64,000 nucleotides of DNA from Caldimonas thermodepolymerans (GTDB taxonomy: Bacteria > Pseudomonadota > Gammaproteobacteria > Burkholderiales > Burkholderiaceae_C): the NCBI RefSeq assembly GCF_015476235.1, contig NZ_CP064338.1:2976001-3040000 (forward strand), written 5' to 3'. The stretch's first letter is position 1. Each line of letters opens with the position of its first letter. The notes under the pieces were generated by a model. The model was not told where the DNA came from and made no database searches. It was given only the letters and a program-made list of their open reading frames with translations. This document shows, one piece after another, positions 17,741 to 27,912 of this stretch. A program made the translations under genes and the position numbers.

Positions 17741-17840
17741 GCAGGGTTATCCCCTGCGCACGGATGGCGCAACCGGCCCATTGGGGCCGGACGACGAGCG
17801 TCGCGAGCGGGCGGAGGTGCCGCCGTACCCCCGTACGGCG
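17741..17840 (-). promoter_or_regulatory. Three tandem hairpins between ftsZ and lpxC
   Basis: Three perfect short inverted repeats follow each other. They are GCAGGG/CCCTGC at 17741-17757, CCGGCCC/GGGCCGG at 17773-17790, and CGCCGTAC/GTACGGCG with a CCCC loop at 17821-17840. None is followed by a clear T run, so they are not textbook terminators. They would form in the leader of lpxC or the tail of ftsZ mRNA. RNA stabilising, attenuating or partly terminating roles are all possible. The symmetry is directly visible; the function is inference. Confidence 0.4.
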
Positions 17841-17885
17841 AGACCGCCGGTGGCAGATCCGCCCGCGCCGCCGCTCGGCGCCGGC

Positions 17886-19097
17886 TCAGTCGGCTTGCTT
17901 GCGCAGGAACGCCGGGATCTCGATCTCGTCCATCCCGTTGCTCGCGAGCGCGTCGACCTTGGCCGCCGCCTGGGTGCGGCCCGAACGCCACACGCTGGGG
18001 GTGTTCAGGCTGCTGTAGTCGTGGGTGGCCGGGCCATGGCCCACGCCACCGACGGTCGCGTTCAGCACCGGGATGTTGTCGGTGCCGGTGCGCAGCGCCG
18101 GCTGCGAGTGCACCACGCTGATCGGGGCCTGCTGGCGACGCGCCTGGGCCGACAGGCCGGTGGCGATCACCGTCACGCGCAGCTGGTCGCCCAGGCTGTC
18201 GTCGTAGGCCGTGCCGTAGATCACGTGCGCGTCCTCGGCGGCGTAGCGGCGGATGGTGTTCATCGCGTTGCGGCTTTCGGCCAGCTTGAAGGTGCTGCGC
18301 GCCGCGGCGATCAGCACCAGCACGCCACGCGCGCCCGACAGGTCGATGCCTTCCAGCAGCGGGCAGGCGACGGCAGCCTCGGCGGCCTTGAGCGCGCGGT
18401 CCGGACCGGAGGCGGTCGCGGTGCCCATCATGGCCTTGCCCGGCTCGCTCATCACGGTCTTGACGTCCTCGAAGTCGACGTTGACCAGGCCAGGGATGTG
18501 GATGATGTCGCTGATGCCGCCCACCGCGTTGCGCAGCACGTCGTTGGCCTGCGCGAAGGCCTCGTCCTGGGTGACGTCGTCGCCCAGCACCTCCAGCAGC
18601 TTCTCGTTGAGCACCACGATCAGCGAGTCGACATTGGCCTCCAGCTCGGCCAGGCCGGTGTCGGCCTGCTTCATGCGGCGCGGGCCCTCGAACTCGAACG
18701 GCTTGGTGACCACGCCCACGGTCAGGATGCCCATGTCCTTGGCCACGCGGGCGATCACCGGGGCGGCGCCGGTGCCGGTGCCGCCCCCCATGCCGGCGGT
18801 GATGAACAGCATGTGCGCGCCTTCGATCGCTTCACGGATGCGATCCACCGCCTCTTCCGCCGCGGCCTTGCCGGCTTCCGGCTTGGCGCCGGCGCCCAGG
18901 CCCGTGGTGCCCAGCTGGATCAGCTTGTGCGCCGACGAGCTGTTGAGCGCCTGGGCGTCGGTGTTGGCACAGATGAACTCCACGCCCTGCACGCCCTTGG
19001 CGATCATGTGCTCGACGGCGTTGCCACCGCCGCCTCCCACCCCGATCACCTTGATCTGGGTGCCCATGTTGAATTCCTCAATCATCTCGATAGGCAT
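17886..19097 (-). CDS. ftsZ: Cell division GTPase FtsZ
   Basis: FtsZ is the tubulin-like GTPase that polymerises into the division ring. The 403-residue protein has IKVIGVGGGGGNAV near the N terminus and the tubulin signature GGGTGTGAAPVIA in the GTP-binding domain. The polymerisation loop and T7 loop region is followed by a variable linker and the C-terminal conserved peptide DEIEIPAFLRKQ. That peptide binds FtsA and ZipA-type anchors. The start has an unusually perfect ribosome binding site. It is second from last in the dcw cluster. Confidence 0.98.
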   Translation of the reverse strand: MPIEMIEEFNMGTQIKVIGVGGGGGNAVEHMIAKGVQGVEFICANTDAQALNSSSAHKLIQLGTTGLGAGAKPEAGKAAAEEAVDRIREAIEGAHMLFITAGMGGGTGTGAAPVIARVAKDMGILTVGVVTKPFEFEGPRRMKQADTGLAELEANVDSLIVVLNEKLLEVLGDDVTQDEAFAQANDVLRNAVGGISDIIHIPGLVNVDFEDVKTVMSEPGKAMMGTATASGPDRALKAAEAAVACPLLEGIDLSGARGVLVLIAAARSTFKLAESRNAMNTIRRYAAEDAHVIYGTAYDDSLGDQLRVTVIATGLSAQARRQQAPISVVHSQPALRTGTDNIPVLNATVGGVGHGPATHDYSSLNTPSVWRSGRTQAAAKVDALASNGMDEIEIPAFLRKQAD

Positions 19098-19102
19098 GGT
19101 GG

Positions 19103-19110
19103 ACCTCCTT
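19103..19110 (-). promoter_or_regulatory. Perfect ribosome binding site of ftsZ
   Basis: The minus strand reads AAGGAGGT five bases ahead of the ftsZ ATG, a full match to the anti-Shine-Dalgarno sequence. Other genes of the cluster rely on overlapping starts or weak sites, so this one should give FtsZ much higher translation, as expected for its abundance. The rest of the 98-bp ftsA-ftsZ gap is unusually T-rich on this strand. Confidence 0.85.
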
Positions 19111-19195
19111 CGTCAGCAGTTGCCTTGCAGAAAAAAACCAAACACACAAAAACCAGAAAACAAACCCAGCCTGAGGGAAGCGGTTCCCGACGGCA

Positions 19196-20425
19196 TCAGA
19201 AATTCCCGATCAACCAGTCCTTGATACGGCCAAAGAGCGTCGTCACCGAGCCGGCCTGCTGGGCCGCCCGATGCCCGCGTACGCGCGCCAGGCGCGCCTC
19301 CTCCAGCAGTCCCATCACGGTGGCCGAACGCGGGTTGGCCACCATGTCGTACAGGGCCCCCGAGTAGGTCGGGATGCCCTTGCGTACGGGTTTCAGAAAG
19401 ATGTCTTCGCCCAGCTCGACCATGCCGGGCATCACCGCGGAGCCGCCGGCCAGCACGATGCCGGAGGACAGCAGCTCCTCGTAGCCGCTCTCGCGGATGA
19501 CCTGGTGCACCAGCGAGAAGATCTCCTCGACACGCGGCTCGATCACGCCGGCCAGCGCCTGGCGGCTGAGCATGCGCGGCGCACGGTCGCCCAGGCCCGG
19601 CACCTCGACCTGCTCGCCGGGGTCGGCCAGCAACTGCTTGGCCACGCCGTAGTCGACCTTGATCTCCTCGGCGTCCTTGGTCGGCGTGCGCAGCGCCATC
19701 GCGATGTCGCTGGTGATCAGGTCGCCGGCGATCGGGATCACCGCGGTGTGGCGGATCGCCCCGTCGGTGAAGATCGACACGTCGGTGGTGCCGGCGCCGA
19801 TGTCGACCAGCGCCACGCCCAGGTCCTTCTCGTCCTCGGTCAGCACCGCGGCGGCCGAGGCGCTCGGGTTGAGCACCAGCTGCTCGACCTCCAGCCCGCA
19901 GCGGCGCACGCACTTGACGATGTTCTCGGCCGCGCTCTGCGCGCCGGTGACGATGTGCACCTTGACCTCCAGGCGCCCGCCGCTCATGCCGATCGGCTCC
20001 TTGACCTCGTGGCCGTCGATCACGAATTCCTGCGGCTCGACCAGCAGCAGCTTCTGGTCGTTGGGGATGTTGATCGCCTTGGCGGTCTCGACGACGCGCG
20101 AGACGTCGATCGGCGTGACCTCCTTGTCGCGCACGATCACCATGCCGGTGGAGTTCTGCCCGCGGATGTGGCTGCCGGTGATGCCGGTGTAGACGCGCGT
20201 GATCTTGCAGTCGGCCATCATCTCGGCCTCCTTCAGCGCCTGCTGGATCGACTGCACGGTGGCATCGATGTTGACCACGACGCCGCGCTTGAGGCCGTGC
20301 GACGGCGCAACGCCGAGCCCGGCCACGCGCAGCTCGCCCGTGGGCAGCACCTCGGCCACCACCGCCATCACCTTGGCAGTGCCGATGTCGAGGCCGACGA
20401 CGAGATCCTTGTATTCCTTGGCCAT
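19196..20425 (-). CDS. ftsA: Cell division protein FtsA
   Basis: FtsA is the actin-like ATPase that ties FtsZ filaments to the inner membrane. The 409-residue protein starts MAKEYKDLVVGLDIGTAKV, containing the phosphate 1 loop, and has LVDIGAGTTDVSIF (phosphate 2) and the adenosine motif SGIVLAGGSAVMPG. The C-terminal end (RIKDWLIGNF) forms the short amphipathic membrane-targeting helix. ATG 20425 was chosen because the family starts there and the longer frame has no similarity. It is 7 bp downstream of ftsQ. Confidence 0.97.
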   Translation of the reverse strand: MAKEYKDLVVGLDIGTAKVMAVVAEVLPTGELRVAGLGVAPSHGLKRGVVVNIDATVQSIQQALKEAEMMADCKITRVYTGITGSHIRGQNSTGMVIVRDKEVTPIDVSRVVETAKAINIPNDQKLLLVEPQEFVIDGHEVKEPIGMSGGRLEVKVHIVTGAQSAAENIVKCVRRCGLEVEQLVLNPSASAAAVLTEDEKDLGVALVDIGAGTTDVSIFTDGAIRHTAVIPIAGDLITSDIAMALRTPTKDAEEIKVDYGVAKQLLADPGEQVEVPGLGDRAPRMLSRQALAGVIEPRVEEIFSLVHQVIRESGYEELLSSGIVLAGGSAVMPGMVELGEDIFLKPVRKGIPTYSGALYDMVANPRSATVMGLLEEARLARVRGHRAAQQAGSVTTLFGRIKDWLIGNF

Positions 20426-20432
20426 GTTGCTC

Positions 20433-21200
20433 TCAGTTGATTCTTCGTGACTCCGGAACGGTGGTCGTGACGCCCTTGATGCGCACGGCGTAGCCGTTGT
20501 GGTGCCGCAGGTCGGCGTACTGCAGCGGGCCCGGGTAGCGGGCCGAGACCTGGTACCAGGTCGCGACGAAGCGCTCCACCCGGGCCAGCACCTCGTCGGG
20601 CTCGCCGCGCCCGATCTCGATCCGTCCCCCGTCGTCCAGCTCGGCGCGCCACGAGCCACGCGCCGACAGCACGAGGGTGTCGATGCGCGTGTCCAGCCGC
20701 GCGATCACCGGCGTCAGGCGCCGGTACAGCGCCAGCACCTGCGCCGCCGAGCCCTCCGGGCCGCGCAGCGTGGGCAGGTCCTCGTCCTCGACGTCGCCCA
20801 GGTTGGCGTCGAACACTTCGCCGAACGTGTTGACCAGCCGGTCTTCGCCCCAGTAGGCCGCAGGACGGTGCTCCTCGAGGTGCACCGCCAGCCGGTCCGG
20901 CCAGACGCGCTGCACCCGTGCGCGCCGCACCCACGGCACCGACTCGAAGGCACGCTGCGCGCGCTCCAGGTCGATCGTGAAGAAGTTGCCTGCCAGCTTG
21001 GGCACCGCGTTGGCGCGGATGGTGCTGGCACTGTTGCGCGTCACGTCGCCCTCGATGCGCACGGCGCGGATCGCGAACACCGGCCAGCGCGTCACCCAGG
21101 TCACCGCCATCCAGACGAACGCCAGCACCGCGGCCGCGCTCAGCACGGCGGCGGTGGCGTTCATCAGCCGGATGTCCAGCGGGGTGGCGGTGGCCTGCAT
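20433..21200 (-). CDS. ftsQ: Cell division protein FtsQ
   Basis: This 255-residue single-pass inner-membrane protein is a central scaffold of the divisome and binds FtsL/FtsB. A membrane helix occupies about residues 18-37. A POTRA domain (VFAIRAVRIEGDVTRNSA...) follows in the periplasm, then the beta domain with WPDRLAVHLEEHRPAAYWG. The order ddl-ftsQ-ftsA-ftsZ is conserved in dcw clusters and supports the call. Confidence 0.95.
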   Translation of the reverse strand: MQATATPLDIRLMNATAAVLSAAAVLAFVWMAVTWVTRWPVFAIRAVRIEGDVTRNSASTIRANAVPKLAGNFFTIDLERAQRAFESVPWVRRARVQRVWPDRLAVHLEEHRPAAYWGEDRLVNTFGEVFDANLGDVEDEDLPTLRGPEGSAAQVLALYRRLTPVIARLDTRIDTLVLSARGSWRAELDDGGRIEIGRGEPDEVLARVERFVATWYQVSARYPGPLQYADLRHHNGYAVRIKGVTTTVPESRRIN

Positions 21201-21225
21201 GATCGGGGTCGTCCTCCTGCGCGCT

Positions 21226-22182
21226 TCAGAGCTTCAGCGAGGCCTGGGCCACCAGCCACAGGCACAGCTGTTCGTAGCTGATCCCCGCCGCGCGCGCCGA
21301 CATCGGCACCAGCGAATGGCCGGTCATGCCCGGCGAGGTGTTCATCTCGAGCAGGAAGGGCTTGCGGTCCTTCTTGCGGATCATCACGTCGGCACGTCCC
21401 CAGCCGCTGCAGCCGAGCGTGCGGTAGGCCTGCACGACGATGCGCTGGATCTCTCGCTCCTCGGCTTCGGGCAGGCCGCTCGGGCAGTGGTACTGCGTGA
21501 CGTCGGTGAAGTACTTGTTCTGGTAGTCGTAGTTGCCTTCCGGCGCGACGATGCGGATCAGCGGCAGCGCCTCGGCCGCCGCCCCCTCGCCCAGCACCGG
21601 GCAGGTGGTCTCGTCGCCCTCGATGAACTCCTCGCACAGCACCAGCGGGTCGCAGCGCGCGGCCAGCTCGAAGGCCGCGTCGCACTGCTCGACGCTGGTG
21701 ACCTTGGTCAGCCCGATGGTCGAGCCTTCTCGCGAGGGCTTGACGATCATCGGCGCGCCGAGCGCGGCCAGCGCCGCGCGCGTCTCGTCGGCGCTGGACA
21801 CCAGCCGCCAGTCGGGCGTGGGCAGGCCCTCGAAGCGCCAGATGCGCTTGGTCATGATCTTGTCCATCGCGATGGCCGAGGCCATCACGCCCGAGCCGGT
21901 GTACGGCACGTGCAGCAGCTCGAGGGCGCCCTGCACCGTGCCGTCCTCGCCGAAACGGCCGTGCAGCGCGATGAAGCAGCGGTCGAAGCCGTCGCGGCGC
22001 AGCTCGTCCAGGCTGCGCTCGGCCGGGTCGAAGGCATGTGCGTCCACGCCCTGCGAGGTCAGCGCGTCCAGCACGCCCTGGCCGGACATCAGCGACACCT
22101 CGCGCTCGGCCGAATGCCCGCCCATCAGCACGGCCACCTTGCCGAGCGCCTTCGGGTCGATGGAGGCGAGATCCAGTTTCAT
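21226..22182 (-). CDS. ddl: D-alanine--D-alanine ligase
   Basis: Ddl joins two D-alanines to make the dipeptide added by MurF. The 318-residue ATP-grasp enzyme shows [20 protein letters not shown] at the N terminus, [28 protein letters not shown], and the C-terminal [16 protein letters not shown] metal- and ATP-binding block. Size and position after murC match the DdlB form. Its ATG overlaps the murC stop codon by 4 bp. Confidence 0.97.
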   Translation of the reverse strand: MKLDLASIDPKALGKVAVLMGGHSAEREVSLMSGQGVLDALTSQGVDAHAFDPAERSLDELRRDGFDRCFIALHGRFGEDGTVQGALELLHVPYTGSGVMASAIAMDKIMTKRIWRFEGLPTPDWRLVSSADETRAALAALGAPMIVKPSREGSTIGLTKVTSVEQCDAAFELAARCDPLVLCEEFIEGDETTCPVLGEGAAAEALPLIRIVAPEGNYDYQNKYFTDVTQYHCPSGLPEAEEREIQRIVVQAYRTLGCSGWGRADVMIRKKDRKPFLLEMNTSPGMTGHSLVPMSARAAGISYEQLCLWLVAQASLKL

Positions 22183-23585
22183 GCGCGTCCTTTCAGCAGG
22201 TCCACCACCTGGGCCGGCACGCCGCCGATGGAGCCCGCACCCATCGTGACCACCACGTCGCCGCTGCGTGCGTGGTCGACGATGGCGCGCGGCATCGCGG
22301 CGATGTCGTCGACGAACACCGGATCGACCTTGCCGGCCACGCGCAGCGCACGCGCCAGCGACCGGGCGTCGGCGGCGACGATGGGCTGCTCGCCGGCGGC
22401 ATACACCTCGGCCAGCAGCACCGCGTCGGCGGTGCCGATCACCTTGACGAAATCCTCGAAGCAGTCACGCGTGCGCGTGTAGCGGTGCGGCTGGAACGCC
22501 AGCACCAGGCGGCGGTCCGGGAAGGCGCCACGCACCGCGGCCAGCGTCGCGGCCATCTCCACCGGATGGTGGCCGTAGTCGTCGATCAGCGTGAAGTGGC
22601 CGCCGTCGGCGGACGGCAGGTCGCCGTAGCGCTGGAAGCGCCGCCCCACGCCCTTGAACTCGGCCAGCGCCTTGAGCACCGGTGCATCGGGCAGCTCCAG
22701 CTCGGCCGCCACCGCGATCACCGCCAGCGCGTTGAGCACGTTGTGCGCGCCCGGCAGGTTCAGCGTGACCTGCAGGTCCGGCAGGTGCACGCCGTTGCGG
22801 CGCTGGCAGGTGAAGTGCATGCGGCCCTCGCGCGCCACCAAGTCCACCGCGCGCACCTGCACGTCCTCGCCGAAGCCGTAGGTGACCACGGGACGCGAGA
22901 CCATCGGGATGATCGAGCGCACGCCCGCGTCCTCGGCGCACAGGATGGCCGCGCCATAGAACGGCATGCGGTGCAGGAACTCGACGAACGCGCCCTTGAG
23001 CCGCGCGAAGTCGTGCCCGTAGGTCTCCATGTGGTCGGCATCGATGTTGGTGACGACCGACAGGATGGGCATCAGGTTGAGGAAGGACGCATCGGACTCG
23101 TCCGCCTCGACGACGATGTACTGGCCGGTGCCCAGGCGCGAGTTCGCGCCGGCGCTGTTCAGGCGCCCGCCGATCACGAAGGTCGGGTCCAGGCCCGCCT
23201 CGGCCAGCGCGCTGGCGACCAGGCTGGTGGTGGTGGTCTTGCCGTGCGTGCCGGCGATCGCGATGCCCTGGCGCAGGCGCATCAGCTCGGCCAGCATCAC
23301 TGCGCGCGGCACCACCGGCACGCGCTTCGCACGCGCGGCGATCACCTCGGGGTTGTCGCCACGCACCGCGGTGGACGTGACGATCACGTCAGCGCCCTCG
23401 ATGTGCGCCGCGTCGTGGCCCACCGTCACCTTGATGCCCAGCGACGCGAGGCGGCGCAGCGTCGCGCTGTCGTTCTGGTCGGAGCCGGAGACGGTGTAGC
23501 CCAGGTTGAACAGCACTTCGGCGATGCCGCTCATGCCGGCGCCACCGATGCCGACGAAGTGGATGTGCTTGACGGCATGCTTCAC
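22179..23585 (-). CDS. murC: UDP-N-acetylmuramate--L-alanine ligase
   Basis: MurC adds the first L-alanine to UDP-MurNAc. The 468-residue Mur ligase has the N-terminal Rossmann motif [16 protein letters not shown], the ATP loop [11 protein letters not shown], the catalytic region around [10 protein letters not shown], and DDYGHHPVE in the C-terminal domain. The start is a GTG at 23585 that overlaps the murG stop as GTGA. It was chosen because the conserved [10 protein letters not shown] begins immediately after it. Confidence 0.97.
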   Translation of the reverse strand: MKHAVKHIHFVGIGGAGMSGIAEVLFNLGYTVSGSDQNDSATLRRLASLGIKVTVGHDAAHIEGADVIVTSTAVRGDNPEVIAARAKRVPVVPRAVMLAELMRLRQGIAIAGTHGKTTTTSLVASALAEAGLDPTFVIGGRLNSAGANSRLGTGQYIVVEADESDASFLNLMPILSVVTNIDADHMETYGHDFARLKGAFVEFLHRMPFYGAAILCAEDAGVRSIIPMVSRPVVTYGFGEDVQVRAVDLVAREGRMHFTCQRRNGVHLPDLQVTLNLPGAHNVLNALAVIAVAAELELPDAPVLKALAEFKGVGRRFQRYGDLPSADGGHFTLIDDYGHHPVEMAATLAAVRGAFPDRRLVLAFQPHRYTRTRDCFEDFVKVIGTADAVLLAEVYAAGEQPIVAADARSLARALRVAGKVDPVFVDDIAAMPRAIVDHARSGDVVVTMGAGSIGGVPAQVVDLLKGRA

Positions 23586-24688
23586 GGCGTGCCTCCCTTC
23601 TTGTTCACCAGCTTCTCGATCTCGTCGGCCACCCGGGCGGCGGCACGCGGACGAGCCAGCGTGCGGGCCTTCTCGGCCATCGCCAGCAGCGCGGCACGGT
23701 CGTGGCCCTGCAGGACCTCGGCCAGCTTCTCGGGCGTCAGTTCGGTCTGCGGCAGGTGCACCGCGGCGCCGTGCTGGGCCATGTACAGCGCGTTGTCGCG
23801 CTGGTGCGAGGTGGTGCTGACGATCAGCGGCACCAGCACGCTGGCGACCCCGGCCGCGCACAGCTCGCTGACCGTCACCGCGCCGGCGCGGCAGACCACC
23901 AGGTCGGCCTCGGCCAGGCGGCGCGCCATGTCGTCGATGAACGGCAGCACCTCGACCTCGCCGGCTTCGGGGTCGATGCCTTCGGCCACGTACAGTGCCT
24001 TGACCGCGTCGCGGTTGAGCTGCCCGGTCTGGTGCGTGACCTGCGGGCGGGCGTCCCTCGGGATCCGCGCCAGCGCCTTGGGCAGGGTCTCGTTGAGCAC
24101 CTTCGCGCCCAGGCTGCCGCCCACCACCAGCACCTTGAGCGGGCCGTTGCGTCCGGCATAGCGTTCGGCCGGCGGAGGCAGCGCCTCGATCTCCTCGCGC
24201 ACCGGATTGCCGGTCACCACCGCCCGCTTGTGCACGGTCGCCGCCGCCCCGTCGAAGCCGAACGCGACCACGTCGGCCACCGGCAGCAGCGCGCGGTTGC
24301 TCATCAGCAGCGCCGCATCGGCATTGACCAGCACCAGCGGCTTGCCGCGCGCGGCGGCCATCACGCCGCCCGGGAAGCAGACGTAGCCGCCCATGCCGAG
24401 CACCGCGTCGGCCTTGCGCCGGCCCAGGATGCGCCAGCAGGCGGCGAACGCGCCCAGCAGGCGGAACCCGCCGGTCAGCGTGTGCATCAGGCCCTTGCCG
24501 CGCAGCCCGGTGAAGCCGATGGTGTCCAGCGGCACGCCGGCCGCGGGCACCAGGCGGTTTTCCATGCCCTGCGTGGTGCCCAGCCAGCTCACCGTCCAGC
24601 CGCGGCGCTGCATCTCGTGCGCGACCGCCAGGCCCGGGATGATGTGGCCGCCGGTGCCGGCCGCCATGACGACGAGATGGCGGCTCAT
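23582..24688 (-). CDS. murG: UDP-GlcNAc:lipid I N-acetylglucosaminyltransferase
   Basis: MurG converts lipid I to lipid II at the cytoplasmic face of the membrane. The 368-residue GT-B glycosyltransferase has the first G loop [13 protein letters not shown], the second [10 protein letters not shown] and the third [12 protein letters not shown]. It also contains [16 protein letters not shown] in the UDP-GlcNAc-binding C-terminal domain. The start overlaps the ftsW stop by 4 bp and the end overlaps murC by 4 bp. Confidence 0.97.
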   Translation of the reverse strand: MSRHLVVMAAGTGGHIIPGLAVAHEMQRRGWTVSWLGTTQGMENRLVPAAGVPLDTIGFTGLRGKGLMHTLTGGFRLLGAFAACWRILGRRKADAVLGMGGYVCFPGGVMAAARGKPLVLVNADAALLMSNRALLPVADVVAFGFDGAAATVHKRAVVTGNPVREEIEALPPPAERYAGRNGPLKVLVVGGSLGAKVLNETLPKALARIPRDARPQVTHQTGQLNRDAVKALYVAEGIDPEAGEVEVLPFIDDMARRLAEADLVVCRAGAVTVSELCAAGVASVLVPLIVSTTSHQRDNALYMAQHGAAVHLPQTELTPEKLAEVLQGHDRAALLAMAEKARTLARPRAAARVADEIEKLVNKKGGTP

Positions 24689-25959
24689 GCACGACCTCCG
24701 CGCATGAGTTGACGGTTTTCGATGTCGACCCGCAGCACCACCGCCAGCGCGATGCAGTTGAGCAGGACGGCCGAGCCGCCGTAGCTCATCAGCGGCAGCG
24801 TCAGCCCCTTGGTCGGCAGCACGCCGAGGTTCACGCCCATGTTGATCAGGGCCTGGCCACCGATCCAGATGCCGATGCCCTGCGCGACCAGGCCCGAGAA
24901 CACGCGGTCCAGCGCGATCGCCTGGCGGCCGATGTGGAACACGCGCCGCGCCAGCCAGAAGAAGGCGAAGATCACCGCGGCCACGCCGACGAAGCCCAGC
25001 TCCTCGCCGATCACCGCGAGCAGGAAGTCGGTGTGCGCCTCGGGCAGGTAGTGCAGCTTCTCGACGCTGGAGCCCAGGCCCTGGCCGAAGAACTCGCCAC
25101 GGCCGAAGGCGATCAGCGAGTGCGACAGCTGGTAGGCCTTGCCCAGCGTGTACTTCTCGTCCCAGGGGTTGAGGTAAGCGAAGATGCGCTCGCGCCGCCA
25201 GTCGCTGAACGCGATCATGGTCACGAAGGCACCCACCAGCACCGCGGTGATCAGGAAGAACATGCGGCCGTTGACGCCGCCGAGGAACAGGATGCCCATC
25301 GCGATCATCGCGATCACGATGAAGGCGCCCATGTCGGGTTCGGCCAGCAGCAGCACGCCGACCAGGCCGACCGCCACCGCCATCGGCAGCACGGCGCGGA
25401 AGAAGTGCTCCTTGACCTCCATCTTGCGCACCATGTAGTTGGCCGCGTACAGCGCGATGGCGAGCTTGGCCAGCTCGGACGGCTGGAAGTTCAGCACCCC
25501 GAGCGGGATCCAGCGCCGCGCGCCGTTGATCGGCTTGCTGACGAAGGGCAGCAGCACCACGACGAGCAGCAGCAGCGAGGCGACGAAAAGCCAGGGCGCG
25601 TACTTCTCCCACACCCGCATCGGCACCTGCACCGCGATCAGCGCGGCAACGAAGCCCATCGCGATCGACAACGCGTGGCGCACCAGGAAGTAGTTCTGCG
25701 AGTAGCGGGCAAAGCGCGGGTTGTCCGGCAGCGCGATCGAGGCCGAGTACACCATCACCAGGCCCAGGGCCAGCAGCGCCACCACGACCCACGTCAGCGG
25801 CTGGTCGAAGCCCTGCACGCGCGCGGGCTGCCCGGTCGAGACCCAGTCGCGCACCGGCACGTCCTTGCGCGCGCGGCCGAAGCGCCCCCCCTTGAACGCG
25901 GCCAGGCGCTCACGCAGGGCAACCCGGGCGGACAGGCGGGCGGTGCGGGCTTCGCTCAC
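24685..25959 (-). CDS. ftsW: Lipid II polymerase / SEDS protein FtsW
   Basis: FtsW is the division-specific SEDS glycosyltransferase that polymerises lipid II with FtsI. The 424-residue protein has an N-terminal basic tail of about 45 residues and then roughly ten membrane helices. SEDS hallmarks include [46 protein letters not shown] and [12 protein letters not shown]. The start is GTG 25959, overlapping the murD stop as GTGA. Confidence 0.97.
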   Translation of the reverse strand: MSEARTARLSARVALRERLAAFKGGRFGRARKDVPVRDWVSTGQPARVQGFDQPLTWVVVALLALGLVMVYSASIALPDNPRFARYSQNYFLVRHALSIAMGFVAALIAVQVPMRVWEKYAPWLFVASLLLLVVVLLPFVSKPINGARRWIPLGVLNFQPSELAKLAIALYAANYMVRKMEVKEHFFRAVLPMAVAVGLVGVLLLAEPDMGAFIVIAMIAMGILFLGGVNGRMFFLITAVLVGAFVTMIAFSDWRRERIFAYLNPWDEKYTLGKAYQLSHSLIAFGRGEFFGQGLGSSVEKLHYLPEAHTDFLLAVIGEELGFVGVAAVIFAFFWLARRVFHIGRQAIALDRVFSGLVAQGIGIWIGGQALINMGVNLGVLPTKGLTLPLMSYGGSAVLLNCIALAVVLRVDIENRQLMRGGRA

Positions 25960-27905
25960 GACGCGATCTCCCCTTGTTCGGCGGCCATCGCCTGCACTTC
26001 GGCGACGAACACCTCGCCCCGGTGGCCGTAGTTGCGGAACATGTCCAGGCTCGCGCAGGCCGGGCTCATCAGCACCGCGTCCCCGGCATGGGCGCGCGCG
26101 GCACAGGCGCGCACCGCGGCCTGCAGGGTCTCGAAGCGTTCCATCGGCACGCCGGTGGACGCCAGCGCCTGCTCGATCAGGCCGGCGTCGCGGCCGATCA
26201 GCGCGACATAGCGCGCATGGCGAGACACCGGCTCGACCAGCGGCGAGAAGTCCTGCCCCTTGCCGTCGCCGCCCAGGATCACCGCGATGCGCGCCGGCGC
26301 GCGGTCCAGCGCCAGGCCGTTGAGCGCGGCCACGGTGGCGCCCACGTTGGTGCCCTTGCTGTCGTCGAAGTAGTCGACGCCGGCCACGGTGTGCACGTAC
26401 TCGACGCGGTGCCGCTCGCCGGTGTACTCGCGCAGGCCGTGCAGCATGGGCGCCAGCGGGCAGCCGACCGAGGTGGCCAGCGCCAGCGCCGCCAGTGCGT
26501 TGGCCGCGTTGTGGCGGCCGCGCACGCGCAGCGCGTCGGCCGGCATCAGGCGCTGGATGTGCAGCTCCTCTTCCTCGTCGTCGCGGCGGCGCGTGCGACC
26601 GAGCTTCAGCGTCTCGTCGGCCTCCATCGCGCGCACCAGCCAGGCCATGCCGTTCTCGACCACCAGGCCGTAGTCGCCGGGACGGCGCGGCGCGTCCAGC
26701 CCGAAGCGCACCACGCGGCGCTCGACCAGGCGCGCAGGACGGCCACGGCCGCCCTTGACCACCTGCGGCGCGGGCACCATGGCCTCCACCAGCGGGTCGT
26801 CGCGGTTGATGACCAGCACGGTGTCCGGCCCGAACACGCGCGCCTTGTCGGCGGCATAGGCCTGCATCGAGCCGTGCCAGTCGAGGTGGTCCTGCGTGAC
26901 GTTGAGCACCGTCGCCGCGCTCGGGTTGAAGCCCTGCACGCCGTGCAGCTGGAAGCTCGACAACTCGAGCACCCAGACCTGCGGCAGGTGCTCGAACACC
27001 GGCTCGGGCGGAGGCGGCGGCGCGAGCCTGAGCGCGGCGCTGTCGTCATCCAGCAGCAGGGCCGCCGCACGGGCGGCCTCTCCCGGCACGGCCCCGTCCG
27101 CCGCGGTCGCGTCGCTTGCGGATTCATCCTGTCCGGCAGCCCCCTCGCCCGCGGCATCGTCGGCAACCGCGGGGCCCTCCGTGTCCCCTTCCGGTGCCAA
27201 CGCCTCCACGGCAGGCGCTTCGCCGGCCGGAAGCCCGGCAGCAGCGTGTTCCGTCGCCGCCAGGTCGTCGTCGCCCACCGCGGCGGTCGCGTCGACGGCC
27301 GCGACCGGCCCTTGGCCTGCTTCCGGCGCCGCCCCGGGCACGGCCGCATCAGGCGCTGCGGCGCCGGCCGCAGCCGGCGCCGCGGGCGGCGGCTCCAGGT
27401 CCAGCGCGTCGGACAGCGTCTGCAGCATGGTCGGGCCGACGTTGCCGGCCATCGCGACCCGCTTGCCGGTGCGCTCGATCAGCAGCGCCGCCATCGAGGT
27501 GGTGGTGGTCTTGCCGTTGGTGCCGGTGATCGCGATCACCTTGGGCGCGTAGCCGCGCTCGGCCTTCAGGTCCGCGAGCGCCTGCGCGAACAGGTCCAGC
27601 TCGCCCTGCACCGGCACGCCCAGCTCGGCCGCGCGCGCGAACAGCGCCGCCAGGCGCTCGTCGTGAGGTGCCAGCCCCGGGCTCTTGAGCACGCGCTGCA
27701 CGCCGTCCAGCGAGTCGGGGCCGAGCGGCCCGCTGAACAGCCGCGCCTGCGGCACGTGCTGCCGCAACGCCTCGGCCTGCGGCGGCTGCTCGCGGGAATC
27801 CCACACGCGCACCTCGGCGCCGCAACGCGCGCACCAGCGCGCCATCGCGAGGCCGGAGTCGCCCAGCCCGAGCACGAGGACGGTGATGCCTTGCAAGTCC
27901 TTCAT
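25956..27905 (-). CDS. murD: UDP-N-acetylmuramoyl-L-alanine--D-glutamate ligase with a large insertion
   Basis: MurD adds D-glutamate to UDP-MurNAc-L-Ala. The expected parts are present: the N-terminal [14 protein letters not shown], the ATP loop [13 protein letters not shown] at about 126-138, [12 protein letters not shown] at about 313-324, and the C-terminal [14 protein letters not shown]. At 649 residues it is some 200 longer than E. coli MurD (438). Most of the excess is a low-complexity Ala/Pro/Asp/Glu segment at about residues 171-305 (nucleotides 26991-27395), placed between [15 protein letters not shown] and the VLELSSFQL motif. The frame remains open and GC-biased throughout, so this looks like a disordered insertion and not a frameshift. 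Confidence 0.95.
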   Translation of the reverse strand: MKDLQGITVLVLGLGDSGLAMARWCARCGAEVRVWDSREQPPQAEALRQHVPQARLFSGPLGPDSLDGVQRVLKSPGLAPHDERLAALFARAAELGVPVQGELDLFAQALADLKAERGYAPKVIAITGTNGKTTTTSMAALLIERTGKRVAMAGNVGPTMLQTLSDALDLEPPPAAPAAAGAAAPDAAVPGAAPEAGQGPVAAVDATAAVGDDDLAATEHAAAGLPAGEAPAVEALAPEGDTEGPAVADDAAGEGAAGQDESASDATAADGAVPGEAARAAALLLDDDSAALRLAPPPPPEPVFEHLPQVWVLELSSFQLHGVQGFNPSAATVLNVTQDHLDWHGSMQAYAADKARVFGPDTVLVINRDDPLVEAMVPAPQVVKGGRGRPARLVERRVVRFGLDAPRRPGDYGLVVENGMAWLVRAMEADETLKLGRTRRRDDEEEELHIQRLMPADALRVRGRHNAANALAALALATSVGCPLAPMLHGLREYTGERHRVEYVHTVAGVDYFDDSKGTNVGATVAALNGLALDRAPARIAVILGGDGKGQDFSPLVEPVSRHARYVALIGRDAGLIEQALASTGVPMERFETLQAAVRACAARAHAGDAVLMSPACASLDMFRNYGHRGEVFVAEVQAMAAEQGEIAS

Positions 27906-27912
27906 CCGTTCC

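Noticed and set aside
24685-25792. A long fused frame running from within ftsW into murG
   Set aside because: The part before ATG 24688 is out-of-frame ftsW sequence. The real murG begins at 24688, so there is no FtsW-MurG fusion.
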